Positions 1-9,550 are shown, counted from the stretch's first letter. The stretch: 64,000 bases of DNA from Vagococcus salmoninarum (GCF_003987495.1 NZ_NGJU01000003.1:62001-126000), one strand, 5' to 3'. Notes: a model not told the origin generated them from the sequence alone. Made by a program: numbers and translations.

Positions 1-284
1 AATTCAAAGGTAGCTACGAGTTCTAAAGCTTTAATCGGGCCAATGCCTTTAATTTTTTCCAGTTCGCTAGTGCTAGCTTGCTTTAATTCGTATAAATTCC
101 CAAATTTATTTAGTAATTCCCCTGCCAAGGTCAGCACATCACACTCTTTTGCCCCTGTTCGCAAAACAATGGCTAATAGTTCTTGTTCCGACAAGGCTGC
201 CCCACCTAGTTCTTGGAGTCGCTCTCGTGGTCTTAGCTCTTGAATTATGCGGGCTTCAAATTGATTTTGGTGACGACTTGCCAT
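1..284 (-). CDS. radC: RadC/JAB-family DNA repair protein, N-terminal part (cut by window edge)
   Basis: The reverse strand from 284 reads an open frame that leaves the window, giving about 94 residues. It begins MASRHQNQFEAR and carries the RadC N-terminal signature: RPRERL, the helix LSEQELLAIVLRTG and the helix-hairpin-helix stretch KIKGIGPIKALEL. The C-terminal JAB metalloprotease-like domain would lie outside the window. AGGAGG sits 8 bases before the ATG. It is the last visible gene of the valS-folC-HAD-radC operon, an order known in Bacilli. The family was named for a repair phenotype that was later questioned, so the precise role is uncertain. Confidence 0.88.
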   Translation of the reverse strand, partial: MASRHQNQFEARIIQELRPRERLQELGGAALSEQELLAIVLRTGAKECDVLTLAGELLNKFGNLYELKQASTSELEKIKGIGPIKALELVATFE

Positions 285-342
285 AAAAAAAACCTCCTAA
301 CCGTTTCTATGTAACTAGATACGCATTCGGAGGCTTAATTTT

Positions 343-1005
343 TTATTTTAAATAATTGATAACTTCGTGGAGACTTGGTAAAATTTCTAAAGTCATTTCC
401 GCAACTTCTGGTGTCGGCGCAATCATATCAGGCACCATAATGACTGGCACACCTGCCCGGTAAGATGCTAAAATCCCATTACGGGAATCTTCTAACATTA
501 AACATTCCTCAGGTGCTAATTCAAGTTTAGCTAAGGCTTTATGGACAATTTCCGGATCTGGTTTGGCTTTTGCCACATCATCGCCAGAGATAATGTCGAT
601 AAAGTAACGACGAATTTCCGCTTTTTCAAGTAAGATATCAATAAACTGACGTAAATTACTCGAAGCCACGATACACGGGATTTTTTCAGCTTTTAAATAA
701 GTTAAAATCTCAATGACCCCTGGTTTGATTGGCGCTAAGCCAGCTAAGAACATCTCTTTAACTTCTAAATGCCCTTCTAAAATGAAGGCATCAATGGCAG
801 TTCTACCAGCTTCAGCAAAATCTTCGTAATAAATCTCAGCTGTTTCTTCATCTGACAAACCAATTAAACCTCGATAATACTCTTCATCGTAATTCTTAAT
901 ACCATGTTTTGGAGCGATTTTCATGTTCGCTTGGCAATACAAACTCTCTGTATCAAATAGCAAGCCATCCATGTCAAATATAATTCCTTTAAACGGTTTT
1001 TTCAT
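343..1005 (-). CDS. HAD-superfamily hydrolase, beta-phosphoglucomutase-like subfamily
   Basis: A 220-residue haloacid dehalogenase-type phosphatase. Motif I is FDMDGLLFD with the nucleophile Asp11 and the acid Asp13; motif II is the VASSN stretch; the motif III Lys is in KAKPDPE; motif IV is LEDSRNG. The helical cap between motifs I and II is the class IA type found in beta-phosphoglucomutase and small sugar-phosphate phosphatases. AGGAGG precedes the ATG. The start overlaps the folC stop by 17 bases, so the two are translationally coupled. Substrate cannot be told from sequence. Beta-phosphoglucomutase itself is less likely because no maltose or trehalose gene is nearby. Confidence 0.85.
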   Translation of the reverse strand: MKKPFKGIIFDMDGLLFDTESLYCQANMKIAPKHGIKNYDEEYYRGLIGLSDEETAEIYYEDFAEAGRTAIDAFILEGHLEVKEMFLAGLAPIKPGVIEILTYLKAEKIPCIVASSNLRQFIDILLEKAEIRRYFIDIISGDDVAKAKPDPEIVHKALAKLELAPEECLMLEDSRNGILASYRAGVPVIMVPDMIAPTPEVAEMTLEILPSLHEVINYLK

Positions 1006-2302
1006 TGGAACCTCCTAAGATATGTGTTCTTACTTGAGAAATGAAATACAAAGAACCAGTAATTAAAATTAAGTCAGCTGAAGTGCCAGCTTTTATTAAT
1101 TGCTCAATCCCTACTTGCCAATCTGGTAAGTGAGTTACTGGCAAATGACTTAACAAAGGATACTCCTTTAACTGATAGGCTTTTGGATAATCAAAAGTCG
1201 TCAAAAAGAGTTCTTGATTTTCAACTTCTCCTAACAAGTTTAACATACTCCCAACTTCTTTGGGCTGAATCGCGGCAAAGACGGTTTTTATAGCTTTGCC
1301 TTGGTATTCCTGTTGTAAATTATTGACTAAGACTTTAATCGCTGGCTCATTGTGTGCCCCATCTAAAATAACTAAGGGCGCTGTCTGCAGAACTTCCATC
1401 CGCCCTGGCCAAGCGACAAATTGAATGCCTGCTCTGATTGTTGCTTCAGTAGCAATATACTCAAAATCAGGCGCTACTTGGCAATATAACTCAATTGCTA
1501 AACTGGCATTTTCAATTTGGTGTTGCCCATTTAAACTAATTTCTAAATGGGGTAACGTAAATTGCTGGTTAGTAAAAGTAAAAACTTCACCAAATGCCCC
1601 TTGTTTCTCTTCCAGTTTAAACTGATACCCTTGTCCTAATTCGATTAAGGGACTTTTGAGCTTGGCGCTGACCTCACGAATGACCTTCAAAGCTACCTCT
1701 GGTAAATTACCAGTTACAACTGGTCGATAAGCTTTAATGATGCCGGCTTTTTGAGCGGCAATCTCTTCTAAAGTGTTACCTAAAATTGCCATATGATCTA
1801 AACCAATCGTTGTAATACTAGCAATCAACGGGGTAATCACATTCGTACAATCTAAGGTACCACCTAAGCCAACTTCAATAATCCCAACATCAACTTGCGC
1901 TTCTGCAAAATAAGTAAACATCATAGCTGTAATGATTTCAAATTCTGTCACACCAGCTAAGGCCGGTTGAGCATCAAGGCTGGCGACTAGAGGTTGAAAC
2001 CTTTCAACTAAAGCCACTAACTCTTGGTTACTGATTGGCTGATTATTAAGGGCGATACGCTCATTGAAAACCGTAATATACGGTGAGGTAAAGGTCCCAA
2101 CTTTGAGGCCCTCACCTTCTAAGAGGGATCGTAAAAAACTAACGGTTGAGCCTTTGCCATTAGTCCCTGCCACATGAATCGTTTTAATTTTATTTTGAGG
2201 ATTATCCAGTAAGTCCAGCAAGGCTTCAATTCGGTCAAGACCTGGCCGCGAACCAAAGGCTAAACGACTATGGATCCACCTTAAAGCTTCTGTATATGTC
2301 AT
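989..2302 (-). CDS. folC: Bifunctional folylpolyglutamate synthase / dihydrofolate synthase
   Basis: A 437-residue Mur-ligase-family enzyme that adds glutamate to folates (and to dihydropteroate when dihydrofolate is made) using ATP in the cytoplasm. The P-loop is GTNGKGST at residues 46-53. The LDHMAILG segment followed by AAQKAGI is the folate/metal site typical of FolC, and DGAHN lies in the C-terminal domain. Length is normal. It starts 20 bases after valS and is read from the same T-box transcript, as in B. subtilis, where valS and folC are adjacent. Its end overlaps the HAD gene. Confidence 0.95.
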   Translation of the reverse strand: MTYTEALRWIHSRLAFGSRPGLDRIEALLDLLDNPQNKIKTIHVAGTNGKGSTVSFLRSLLEGEGLKVGTFTSPYITVFNERIALNNQPISNQELVALVERFQPLVASLDAQPALAGVTEFEIITAMMFTYFAEAQVDVGIIEVGLGGTLDCTNVITPLIASITTIGLDHMAILGNTLEEIAAQKAGIIKAYRPVVTGNLPEVALKVIREVSAKLKSPLIELGQGYQFKLEEKQGAFGEVFTFTNQQFTLPHLEISLNGQHQIENASLAIELYCQVAPDFEYIATEATIRAGIQFVAWPGRMEVLQTAPLVILDGAHNEPAIKVLVNNLQQEYQGKAIKTVFAAIQPKEVGSMLNLLGEVENQELFLTTFDYPKAYQLKEYPLLSHLPVTHLPDWQVGIEQLIKAGTSADLILITGSLYFISQVRTHILGGSNEKTV

Positions 2303-2322
2303 GCTTTCCTGCTCCTAGATTG

Positions 2323-4968
2323 CTATTTATTTTTTAATGTGGCAATTCTTTCAGTTACTGAGGCTTGTTTTTCTAAGTAACCTTTTTCTTTTTCACGTTC
2401 GCCAGCTACTACCTCATCTGGGGCGTTAGCAACAAAGCGTTCATTGGATAATTTACCTTGAACCATTTTAACTTCTTTTGTCCATTTAGCTAATTCTTTT
2501 TCTAGTCGAATAATTTCTTCTTCAATATTAATTAAGTCTGCTAAAGGTAAGTAAATTTCTGCCCCGGTAATTACCCCACTCATCGCCAGTTCCGGTGCTA
2601 CGACACTAGCTGAAATAACTAATTCCTCTGGATTACAGAAACGTTGAATGTAGTTTTGGTTTTCCAATAAGAATTCTTCAACTGAAGGTTGGTTCGTTTT
2701 AATCAGTAACGTAATCGCTTTGGATAAAGGTGTATTCACTTCTGAGCGAATGTTACGAACTAAGCGAATGAGTTCTTTCAGTACTTCCATCCCTTTGGCG
2801 GCTTTTTCATCACTTAACTCCGGTTGAACCGTTGGATAAACAGCTGTCACAATTGATTCCCCTTGATGAGGGATTTTTTCCCAGATAGCTTCAGTCACAA
2901 AAGGCATGATTGGGTGTAATAACCGTAAAATATTGTCTAGTGTGTAAACTAAAATACTTCGTGTCATTTGTTTTTGGACTTCATCTTCACCAAACAAGAC
3001 TTCTTTACTCATTTCGATGTACCAATCACAGAAATCATCCCAAATAAAGTTATATAAATGACGACCTGCTTCACCAAATTCAAAACGTTCGAACAATGAA
3101 TTCACCCGTTCGATTGTTTCATTTAATCGTGTCAGAATCCAACGATCTGCTACTGTCTTATGACCAGTTAAATCAATGTCGGCAAAGGTAAATTCTTCCG
3201 TATTCATTAAGACAAAACGGCTGGCATTCCAAATTTTATTAATAAAGTTCCATGATGAATCCATTCGATCATAGCTGAAACGCATGTCTTGACCAGGTGA
3301 AGAGCCATTTGATAAGAACCAACGTAAAGCATCAGCACCATACTTCTCAATCACTTCCATCGGGTCAATCCCGTTGCCTAAAGACTTACTCATCTTACGG
3401 CCATCTTCTGCCCGAATTAAACCGTGCATTAAGACATTTTTAAAGGGTGCTTTCCCTGTAAATTCGAGACTTTGGAACATCATTCGACTAACCCAGAAGA
3501 AAATAATATCGTAACCAGTGACTAAGGTTGAGTTCGGGAAATAGCGTTGGAAATCTGGCGCATTTTCATCTGGCCAGCCCATCGTTGAGAAAGGCCACAG
3601 AGCTGAACTAAACCATGTGTCTAAGACATCTTCATCTTGGGTCCAGTTTTCACTATCAGCTGGGGCTGTTTCGCCAACATATAATTCCCCTGTTTCATTG
3701 TGATACCAAGCTGGAATTTGATGGCCCCACCATAATTGACGAGAGATCACCCAATCGTGGACATTTTCCATCCAAGTTGAGAATGTTTGATTAAAGCGTG
3801 GTGGGTAAAAATCAACTTTATCAGCTGTTTCTTGGTTAGCTAAAGCTTCTTTCGCTAGTGGCTCCATTTTAACGAACCATTGAGTTGATAGACGAGGTTC
3901 AACAACAACCCCACTCCGTTCTGAATGACCGACACTGTGGACCATTTTTTCAATTTTCACTAAGCGGCCTTCTGCCTCTAAATCTTTAATCACAGCTTTA
4001 CGAGCAGCGAAACGGTCTAAACCAGCATACTTGCCTCCAAGGCTATTAATAGTCCCATCCGCCTCCATCACGTTAACTCTTGGTAAGTCATGACGGTTAC
4101 CGACTTCAAAGTCATTTGGATCATGGGCTGGAGTAATTTTAACGACCCCTGTTCCGAAGTCCATCTCGACGTAATCATCAGCAATAATCGGAATTTCTTT
4201 ATTCACTAATGGTAAAATCACTGATTTACCAATTAAGTGTTGGTAACGCTCATCTTCCGGATGAACGGCTACAGCTGTATCACCTAACATCGTTTCCGGA
4301 CGAGTAGTCGCAATCTCTAAGACCTCACCACTGCCATCAGCTAGTAAGTAAGACATGTGGTAAAAAGCCCCTTCCACATCTTTATGAATCACTTCAATGT
4401 CCGATAAGGCCGTTTTAGCTTTCGGGTCCCAGTTAATAATATATTCCCCACGGTAAATTAAGTCTTTTTCGTAGAGCTTCACAAAGACCTTTTTAACAGC
4501 ATCTGACAGGCCTTGGTCTAGGGTAAAACGTTCTCGTGAATAATCGACTGAAATCCCGATTTTTCCCCATTGTTCCCGAATATGACCGGCGTATTCTTCT
4601 TTCCATTCCCACGTCTTTTCAACGAACTTTTCACGTCCTAAGTCGTAACGACTTAAGCCTTCTGTCGCTAACTGTTCTTCGACTTTCGTTTGGGTAGCAA
4701 TCCCGGCGTGGTCCATCCCTGGTAACCATAACGTATCATACCCTTGCATCCGTTTATGACGAATAATAATATCTTGGAGCGTTGTGTCCCAAGCGTGGCC
4801 TAAATGAAGTTTACCAGTTACATTAGGTGGTGGGATGACGATTGAATAAGGTTTCGCATCTGGGTTACCATTTGGCTTGAAACGCTCCTCCTTCACCCAT
4901 TTTTCATAACGATTGGCTTCAACTTCTTGTGGTGCATACTTTGGTGCTAAATTTTTATCTTCTGACAT
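2323..4968 (-). CDS. valS: Valyl-tRNA synthetase
   Basis: An 881-residue class I aminoacyl-tRNA synthetase charging tRNA-Val. The HIGH motif appears as HLGHAW in [14 protein letters not shown] near residues 48-61 and the KMSKS loop as [10 protein letters not shown]. The large CP1 editing domain, anticodon-binding domain (DRWILTRLN onward) and the C-terminal coiled coil ([14 protein letters not shown]) that is specific to ValRS are all present. The T-box leader upstream with a GUA specifier independently confirms the amino acid. It is the first gene of the valS-folC-HAD-radC operon. Confidence 0.98.
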   Translation of the reverse strand: MSEDKNLAPKYAPQEVEANRYEKWVKEERFKPNGNPDAKPYSIVIPPPNVTGKLHLGHAWDTTLQDIIIRHKRMQGYDTLWLPGMDHAGIATQTKVEEQLATEGLSRYDLGREKFVEKTWEWKEEYAGHIREQWGKIGISVDYSRERFTLDQGLSDAVKKVFVKLYEKDLIYRGEYIINWDPKAKTALSDIEVIHKDVEGAFYHMSYLLADGSGEVLEIATTRPETMLGDTAVAVHPEDERYQHLIGKSVILPLVNKEIPIIADDYVEMDFGTGVVKITPAHDPNDFEVGNRHDLPRVNVMEADGTINSLGGKYAGLDRFAARKAVIKDLEAEGRLVKIEKMVHSVGHSERSGVVVEPRLSTQWFVKMEPLAKEALANQETADKVDFYPPRFNQTFSTWMENVHDWVISRQLWWGHQIPAWYHNETGELYVGETAPADSENWTQDEDVLDTWFSSALWPFSTMGWPDENAPDFQRYFPNSTLVTGYDIIFFWVSRMMFQSLEFTGKAPFKNVLMHGLIRAEDGRKMSKSLGNGIDPMEVIEKYGADALRWFLSNGSSPGQDMRFSYDRMDSSWNFINKIWNASRFVLMNTEEFTFADIDLTGHKTVADRWILTRLNETIERVNSLFERFEFGEAGRHLYNFIWDDFCDWYIEMSKEVLFGEDEVQKQMTRSILVYTLDNILRLLHPIMPFVTEAIWEKIPHQGESIVTAVYPTVQPELSDEKAAKGMEVLKELIRLVRNIRSEVNTPLSKAITLLIKTNQPSVEEFLLENQNYIQRFCNPEELVISASVVAPELAMSGVITGAEIYLPLADLINIEEEIIRLEKELAKWTKEVKMVQGKLSNERFVANAPDEVVAGEREKEKGYLEKQASVTERIATLKNK

Positions 4969-5114
4969 CTTGATCCCTCTTTCGTCTATAATTTACTTTA
5001 ATTAAGCTGATCATTAGTTCCTTAAATCATTCTTAGTCTCGCCCGCAGTTCAACGACTAGCCTCTGCCACTAGCGGAATTCGGTGGTGATGCTCCGGAAA
5101 CAACGGCTTTTTTG

Positions 5115-5356
5115 CAAAATAAAACGCCCTAAGACATTGCTGTCTTAGGGCGTTAGTATACGCGGTACCACCTAATTTATAGTAGTGTTCTACTATTTCT
5201 CTAGCGTGAGTTAGCGATCACGACTCGGAATGACTTACTGTTAGTTCAGTCATTCGACTCCCAAGTTACTTTTCCTTAACAAATGGCATGAAAATCTTTC
5301 AGCTATGATTTTCTTTCTGTGATGGTTCGTTAAGTACTTTCCTTGTTCAACGTCTT
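5115..5356 (-). promoter_or_regulatory. T-box leader of valS (valine, GUA specifier)
   Basis: The reverse strand carries the T-box core AGGTGGTACCGCG (plus-strand complement at 5161-5173), which pairs with the acceptor end of uncharged tRNA. A strong terminator follows: a 14-bp stem at 5123-5136 and 5141-5154, then a T-run. In stem I the helices CAAG/CTTG and CTTAAC/GTTAAG enclose an internal loop with AGTA on the 5' side and GAAAAGTAA on the 3' side; the triplet GTA (5269-5267) followed by A sits in the specifier position. GUA is a valine codon, so uncharged tRNA-Val should turn the operon on. About 150 further untranslated bases, with a GC-rich hairpin-prone part near 5040-5105, separate the terminator from valS. 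Confidence 0.93.
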
Positions 5357-5362
5357 GCTCAT

Positions 5363-5391
5363 ATTTTACATGTTAATCTGCCTTTCGTCAA
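5363..5391 (-). promoter_or_regulatory. Promoter of the valS operon
   Basis: TTGACG (5391-5386), a 17-base spacer and TAAAAT (5368-5363) match the sigma-A consensus. The expected start, about 7 bases on, coincides with the first bases of T-box stem I. Confidence 0.75.
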
Positions 5392-5580
5392 ACTGACTTT
5401 TGACTTTGGCTGACAACTTCACCATCGCTAACAACAATCACTTCATCACAGAGCCCTTGAATTTCCGTTTTTAAGTGAGAGGTTAAGATTGTCAGTCTTT
5501 CGGCTTTTTTTGTAAAATCAACGTCACGTCAAAAGTTCAAGCCATAACTGTCTGTCTGCAAAAGCAGCTTCTTGATTGAT
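5388..5580 (-). pseudogene. Decayed fragment of an ABC transporter ATP-binding protein
   Basis: Reading leftward from about 5580, one frame gives INQEAAFADRQLWLELL and, after a stop and frame change near 5525, another gives TILTSHLKTEIQGLCDEVI and VVSDGEVV, ending at a TGA at 5388. These correspond to the D-loop/helical region and the switch (H-loop His in TSH) to C-terminal part of an ABC ATPase of the ABC-2 exporter type. The Walker A, signature and Walker B regions are gone; the tpx terminator borders the upstream end. The tail of this relic now supplies the -35 box of the valS promoter. Assignment rests on motif resemblance only. Confidence 0.6.
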
Positions 5581-5586
5581 TTTAGA

Positions 5587-5612
5587 CAAAAAAAAGACTC
5601 GAAAGTCTTTTT
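5587..5612 (-). terminator. Terminator of tpx
   Basis: An 8-bp hairpin AAAAGACT-TTCG-AGTCTTTT on the reverse strand with a UUCG tetraloop and a run of T, 8 bases after the tpx stop. Confidence 0.9.
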
Positions 5613-5619
5613 AGTTTAA

Positions 5620-6108
5620 CTATAAAGCTTTAGCTACGGCTAAGGCTGCTTCGTAATCTGGTTCTTGAGCAATTTCTTCAACAATCTCACTGTAAATGAC
5701 ATTTTGATCTTTATCGATAACAAAAATTGCACGAGCTAGTAACCCAACTTCTGGAATAAATAAACCATACAGCTTCCCGAATTCATTTTCAGTGTCATGG
5801 AGCATTTCCATATCAACACCTTCAGCGGCACACCATTTTTCTTGTTCTTCTTTAGTATTATTCGAAATCGTTAAGAAGTGTACGCCATCAATTTTAGCAG
5901 CTTCTTGATTAAAACGTTTCGTCTGTAATTGACAAACACTCGTTTCAATATTCGGAACAACTGTTAGAATCACCGGTTTATCAGATAAATCTGACAATTG
6001 AATGACTTGTTTATTTAAATTAACTAAAGAAAAGTCTGGTGCTTTTTGCCCCACTTCAACTTGCTCTCCTGCTAATGTTACTGGTTTACCTTTTAATGTT
6101 ACTTCCAT
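5620..6108 (-). CDS. tpx: Thiol peroxidase (Tpx-type peroxiredoxin)
   Basis: A 162-residue atypical 2-Cys peroxiredoxin that reduces hydrogen and alkyl peroxides with thioredoxin. The peroxidatic Cys59 lies in IETSVCQLQTKRFN and the resolving Cys93 in KWCAAEG, the spacing expected for Tpx. The GQKAPDFSLV start of the thioredoxin fold is intact. Length is normal. It is a single-gene unit with its own promoter and UUCG-loop terminator, next to the NADH-sensing repressor gene rex, which fits a redox neighbourhood but is not proof of co-regulation. Confidence 0.95.
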   Translation of the reverse strand: MEVTLKGKPVTLAGEQVEVGQKAPDFSLVNLNKQVIQLSDLSDKPVILTVVPNIETSVCQLQTKRFNQEAAKIDGVHFLTISNNTKEEQEKWCAAEGVDMEMLHDTENEFGKLYGLFIPEVGLLARAIFVIDKDQNVIYSEIVEEIAQEPDYEAALAVAKAL

Positions 6109-6142
6109 CTTTAAGAAACCCCTCTCGTTTTGTGATACCTTC

Positions 6143-6171
6143 AGTATACGAGAAAGAACCTATAAAAACAA
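6143..6171 (-). promoter_or_regulatory. Probable promoter of tpx
   Basis: TTGTTT, 17 bases, TATACT on the reverse strand, about 35 bases before the tpx start. The -35 is imperfect. Confidence 0.5.
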
Positions 6172-6183
6172 ACGTACTGCTTG

Positions 6184-6852
6184 TTACTGAGTAGCAAAGT
6201 TAAATTGATGATTCGACGTAAAGTTCTCGTCGAAGTAAATTAAGGTTTGTAACTCCGTTGTTAAATCAATGTATTGAATCTTAACTTTGTCAGGTACTTT
6301 CACGCGACCAGGAGCAAAATTCAAAATAGCCGTAATGCCGGCTTCAACAATGCCATCAACCGCTGCTTGAGAATACTTACTTGGTACAGTTGAAATAGCC
6401 GTCGTAATGCCTTCTTTTTTAACAATTTCCGCTAAATCTGCTAAGTCACGGATTTCGATATTGTTAATCTTTGTCCCAATTAATTCAGGGTCAGAATCAA
6501 AGGCACTAACAATGTTTAAATTTTCATTCCGGCGAAAATTATTTTTAATTAACGCTTTGCCTAAGTTCCCTGTGCCGATTAAGGCAATTCGTTTTTCAAC
6601 TTTCGTATTCAAAATATGACTAAAGACTTGAATTAAGTAACTAACATCATAACCATAGCCACTTCTTCCTAGTTCTCCAAAATGTGAAAAATCACGACGA
6701 ATCGTTGCTGAGGGCACTTGAATTAATTGGCTAAAATCTTTAGATTTAATCCTTTCCACATTAGATTCTTCCAAAGTTTTTAAGTAACGATAGTATAACG
6801 GTATTCTTTTAGCTGTTGCATTGGGTATTTTAGTTTCTTCTACTTTTTCCAT
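6184..6852 (-). CDS. rex: Redox-sensing transcriptional repressor Rex
   Basis: The protein (222 residues from the chosen start) has an N-terminal winged helix (IPLYYRYLKTLEES to VPSATIRRDFSHFGELG) and a Rossmann domain with the NADH loop GTGNLG at about residues 93-98. Rex binds DNA when NAD+ dominates and is released by NADH, controlling fermentation and respiration genes. A longer frame starts 27 bases upstream, but GAGGTGAG sits just before the ATG at 6852, so that start was chosen. A Rex-like operator lies in its own promoter. The lone-gene setting between tpx and thiI is common in Firmicutes. Confidence 0.95.
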   Translation of the reverse strand: MEKVEETKIPNATAKRIPLYYRYLKTLEESNVERIKSKDFSQLIQVPSATIRRDFSHFGELGRSGYGYDVSYLIQVFSHILNTKVEKRIALIGTGNLGKALIKNNFRRNENLNIVSAFDSDPELIGTKINNIEIRDLADLAEIVKKEGITTAISTVPSKYSQAAVDGIVEAGITAILNFAPGRVKVPDKVKIQYIDLTTELQTLIYFDENFTSNHQFNFATQ

Positions 6853-6885
6853 TTTCTCACCTCTTGTTAAAACATTCACACTCTT

Positions 6886-6937
6886 AGTGTACCATTCCCC
6901 TTAGTCCTTGACAACAACTTTGTGAACTTTTTTACGA
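6886..6937 (-). promoter_or_regulatory. rex promoter with candidate Rex operator
   Basis: TTGTCA (6914-6909), a 17-base spacer and TACACT (6891-6886) form the promoter. Just upstream of the -35, plus-strand 6920-6937 reads TTGTGAA, four bases, TTTACGA, matching 12 of 14 defined positions of the Rex consensus TTGTGAA-N4-TTCACAA. This suggests autoregulation. The operator is read by eye. Confidence 0.55.
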
Positions 6938-6941
6938 TAAC

Positions 6942-6978
6942 AAAAAAAGGAATGAATTAGCGCCTACTAATTCATCCC
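6942..6978 (-). terminator. Terminator of thiI operon
   Basis: Reverse-strand hairpin with arms around ATGAATTAG and CTAATTCAT (6949-6978) followed by seven T, just after the thiI stop. Confidence 0.85.
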
Positions 6979-6995
6979 TCTATCAAGCTTTATCC

Positions 6996-8213
6996 TTAAA
7001 GTAAATCACTAAATTCATCTGCTTCGCTCGTTAAATATTGCTGACCTGGTTGAATTTCACTAACTTTGATGCCAGCTACTGCCCGGGCAATTAACCCTTC
7101 CATATCTAGTTTGTTTTCATATTCACGAGAACGGTCTAGTCTTGGTTTAGTTTTTGGTTTTGGCGGAGCGAAAATTGTGCAACAATCTTCAAATGGTTGG
7201 ATTGCCAAATCAAAGGTGTCAATTTTTTCAGCAATTTCTATAATTTCATTTTTATCTAAAGTGATGACTGGCCGAATAATCGGTGTTGTCGTGACATCGT
7301 TAATGGCAATCATACTATGCAATGTTTGTGAGGCGACTTGACCTAAAGACTCACCATTAATAATTGCTAAACCACGACGTTTTTTGACAATCTCATCTGT
7401 AATTCGCAACATGAAGCGGCGTGTAATAGTCATTAAATAACCTTCTTCAACATTCTTTTTAATTTCTTCTTGAATTTCAGTAAAAGGAACTTCGATAAAT
7501 TGAATGCTGCCAACGTAAGGCACTAATTTAACGGTTAAGTCTTTCGCCTTATTTAAAGCTTGCTCGCTAGTGTAAGGTGGGCTATGGAAATGAACAGCTT
7601 CAATTTTAACCCCTCGCTTCATAGCTAAGTAACCAGCCACAGGAGAATCAATTCCCCCAGATAACATTAACATCCCTTTACCACTTGAACCAACTGGCAA
7701 ACCACCGGCACCATTAATCGTTTCACAAGATAAAAAGGCACCGTCATCCCGAATTTCAACTCGTAAAGTAATATCCGGTTGTTTCATTTGAACTTTAATC
7801 GTCGGAATGGCTTGAATCACATGGTGACCAACTTCCCGGTTTAATTCATTTGTATCTAACTCAAATAAATGATCTGAACGACGGGCATTGACTTTAAAAC
7901 TTTGACCTTCTGTAAAGTTTTCTTTGACCATTTGAATGGCTGTTTCATAGATGACTGCCATTTCTTTTTCAACTTTAATAGCTGGTGAATAATTTTGAAT
8001 CCCAAAAATTGGTGATAAGCATGCCATCACTTCTTGACTGTTTTCACCATTTAAGAGTAAATGCATCCGGTCACGATTAGCATGAACTTTAACTAAAGGA
8101 TAACTTGTTAAGGCATTTTTAACATTGGCTGCTAACATACTAATAAAACGTTTCTTATTCTTACCTTTAGTTGAGAGTTCGCCATAACGAACCATAATTT
8201 CTGTGTAATTCAT
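6996..8213 (-). CDS. thiI: tRNA 4-thiouridine synthase ThiI
   Basis: A 405-residue enzyme that activates U8 of tRNA with ATP and receives sulfur from a cysteine desulfurase. An N-terminal ferredoxin-like and THUMP region is followed by the PP-loop SGGIDS at residues 185-190. The rhodanese domain of the E. coli enzyme is absent, as usual in Firmicutes; a CC pair lies in [11 protein letters not shown]. The gene follows its likely sulfur donor by 18 bases, the nifZ-thiI pairing known from B. subtilis, where the desulfurase is dedicated to 4-thiouridine synthesis. Confidence 0.96.
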   Translation of the reverse strand: MNYTEIMVRYGELSTKGKNKKRFISMLAANVKNALTSYPLVKVHANRDRMHLLLNGENSQEVMACLSPIFGIQNYSPAIKVEKEMAVIYETAIQMVKENFTEGQSFKVNARRSDHLFELDTNELNREVGHHVIQAIPTIKVQMKQPDITLRVEIRDDGAFLSCETINGAGGLPVGSSGKGMLMLSGGIDSPVAGYLAMKRGVKIEAVHFHSPPYTSEQALNKAKDLTVKLVPYVGSIQFIEVPFTEIQEEIKKNVEEGYLMTITRRFMLRITDEIVKKRRGLAIINGESLGQVASQTLHSMIAINDVTTTPIIRPVITLDKNEIIEIAEKIDTFDLAIQPFEDCCTIFAPPKPKTKPRLDRSREYENKLDMEGLIARAVAGIKVSEIQPGQQYLTSEADEFSDLL

Positions 8214-8231
8214 AATAAGTCCTTCCTCTAC

Positions 8232-9377
8232 TTAATTAATTTTTGAAAATTGTTGATACAGCTGATTGAACACAATCATGAATTGTTCGGCTTCGACCAT
8301 TGTCGACTCATGATTTAAACTTAAGCGAACTGCCGTTGTGGCAATCGGATCTGCTACTCCCATTGAATGCAAGGTGCTACCAGCCACTTTACTGCGACTA
8401 GAACAAGCACTAGTAGTCGAAATAATAATATCTTTTTGTTCAAAGGCATGGACTAAAACTTCGCCTTTGACACCTTTAACACCGAAACAAACAATATGTG
8501 GAGCATAGTCTTCACTACTATCACAAAACAGACTGACCTTCTCATATTTGTTTAAAGAATCAATTAAATACTCTTTAATGTTTTGTTCACGCTTATTTTT
8601 TAATTCTTGGTCTTCTAAGTGTAATCTGACAGCCCGTGACATCGCTACGATGCCAGGAACATTTTCTGTGCCGCTCCGTTGATTTTTTTCCTGACCGCCA
8701 CCACTGATCAATTCAGCAATTTTGCGACCTTTGCGCCAAAAAATAAAGCCGACACCTTTAGGACCATGAAACTTATGAGCAGAGAAGGTGGCGAAGTCAA
8801 CACGAGAGGTTAACCATCGAGGACTTGGTACTTTCCCTAAAGCTTGGACCCCGTCAACATGGAAATGAATCGTTGGGTACTCAGCGAGGACCTGACTGAT
8901 TTCTGCAATTGGTTGAATTGTCCCGACTTCATTATTAACTGCCATCACCGACACTAAAATTGTTTCCGGTCTAATTAATTTAGCTAATTCCTCAACAATG
9001 ACAAATCCCTTTTGATCGACTGGAGCGTAACTAAGTTCAAATCCTAATTGTTCTAACTGTCTAGCCGCATTTGTGACGGCACTATGTTCAACAGCCGAGA
9101 CAATTAAATGATTGCCAAACTGGCGTTTCTCAATCGCTGTGCCTTTAATGATCCAGTTGTTCCCTTCCGTGCCGCCACTTGTGTAATAAATTTCTGTTGG
9201 CAGTACATCTAAGCCTTCGGCAATTTGCTTTCTCGTTTGGTCTAACAGTCGCGTTCCTTGTGTTCCTAAATGGTGTAAGCTTGAAGGATTACCGTAAACT
9301 CGTTCACTTGTTCTAACATAAGTATCTAAGACACTTTTATTTATTTTAGTTGTGGCACTATTATCAAAATAAATCAT
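8232..9377 (-). CDS. nifZ: Cysteine desulfurase (NifZ/IscS-like), sulfur donor for ThiI
   Basis: A 381-residue PLP-dependent class V aminotransferase-fold enzyme. The start is YFDNSATT, the PLP lysine lies in FSAHKFHGPKG, and the catalytic cysteine lies in STTSACSSR. AAGGAGG is 6 bases before the ATG at 9377, so the eight extra upstream codons were dropped. Placement between ezrA and thiI is the B. subtilis arrangement; by that parallel it supplies persulfide to ThiI rather than acting as the general SufS enzyme. No SUF genes are in the window. Confidence 0.93.
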   Translation of the reverse strand: MIYFDNSATTKINKSVLDTYVRTSERVYGNPSSLHHLGTQGTRLLDQTRKQIAEGLDVLPTEIYYTSGGTEGNNWIIKGTAIEKRQFGNHLIVSAVEHSAVTNAARQLEQLGFELSYAPVDQKGFVIVEELAKLIRPETILVSVMAVNNEVGTIQPIAEISQVLAEYPTIHFHVDGVQALGKVPSPRWLTSRVDFATFSAHKFHGPKGVGFIFWRKGRKIAELISGGGQEKNQRSGTENVPGIVAMSRAVRLHLEDQELKNKREQNIKEYLIDSLNKYEKVSLFCDSSEDYAPHIVCFGVKGVKGEVLVHAFEQKDIIISTTSACSSRSKVAGSTLHSMGVADPIATTAVRLSLNHESTMVEAEQFMIVFNQLYQQFSKIN

Positions 9378-9437
9378 TGCTTTCCTCCTTGAATTTAACA
9401 TAACCGCTGTTGCTTTACTTGTTAAAAAGTCTTTCCT

Positions 9438-9466
9438 ATTATAAACGTAAACGACGTTAATATCAA
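9438..9466 (-). promoter_or_regulatory. Promoter of nifZ-thiI
   Basis: TTGATA (9466-9461), 17 bases, TATAAT (9443-9438) on the reverse strand. It lies after the ezrA terminator, so nifZ-thiI can be transcribed on its own. Confidence 0.7.
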
Positions 9467-9495
9467 TCTAAGCTCCTTTATAATTAGCTCTCAAA

Positions 9496-9540
9496 AAGAA
9501 AACCCCAAAAGCAACAGATTAACTCTGGCTTAAGGGGTAG
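9496..9540 (-). terminator. Probable terminator of ezrA
   Basis: Reverse-strand hairpin with arms CCCCTTAAGC and GCTTTTGGGG (two mismatches) followed by TTTTCTTTTT, directly after the ezrA stop. Confidence 0.6.
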
Positions 9541-9550
9541 TAACGTCTAA

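Noticed and set aside
5000-5110. GC-rich hairpin-prone stretch between the T-box terminator and valS as a second riboswitch
   Set aside because: No T-run or known motif; treated as part of the untranslated leader.
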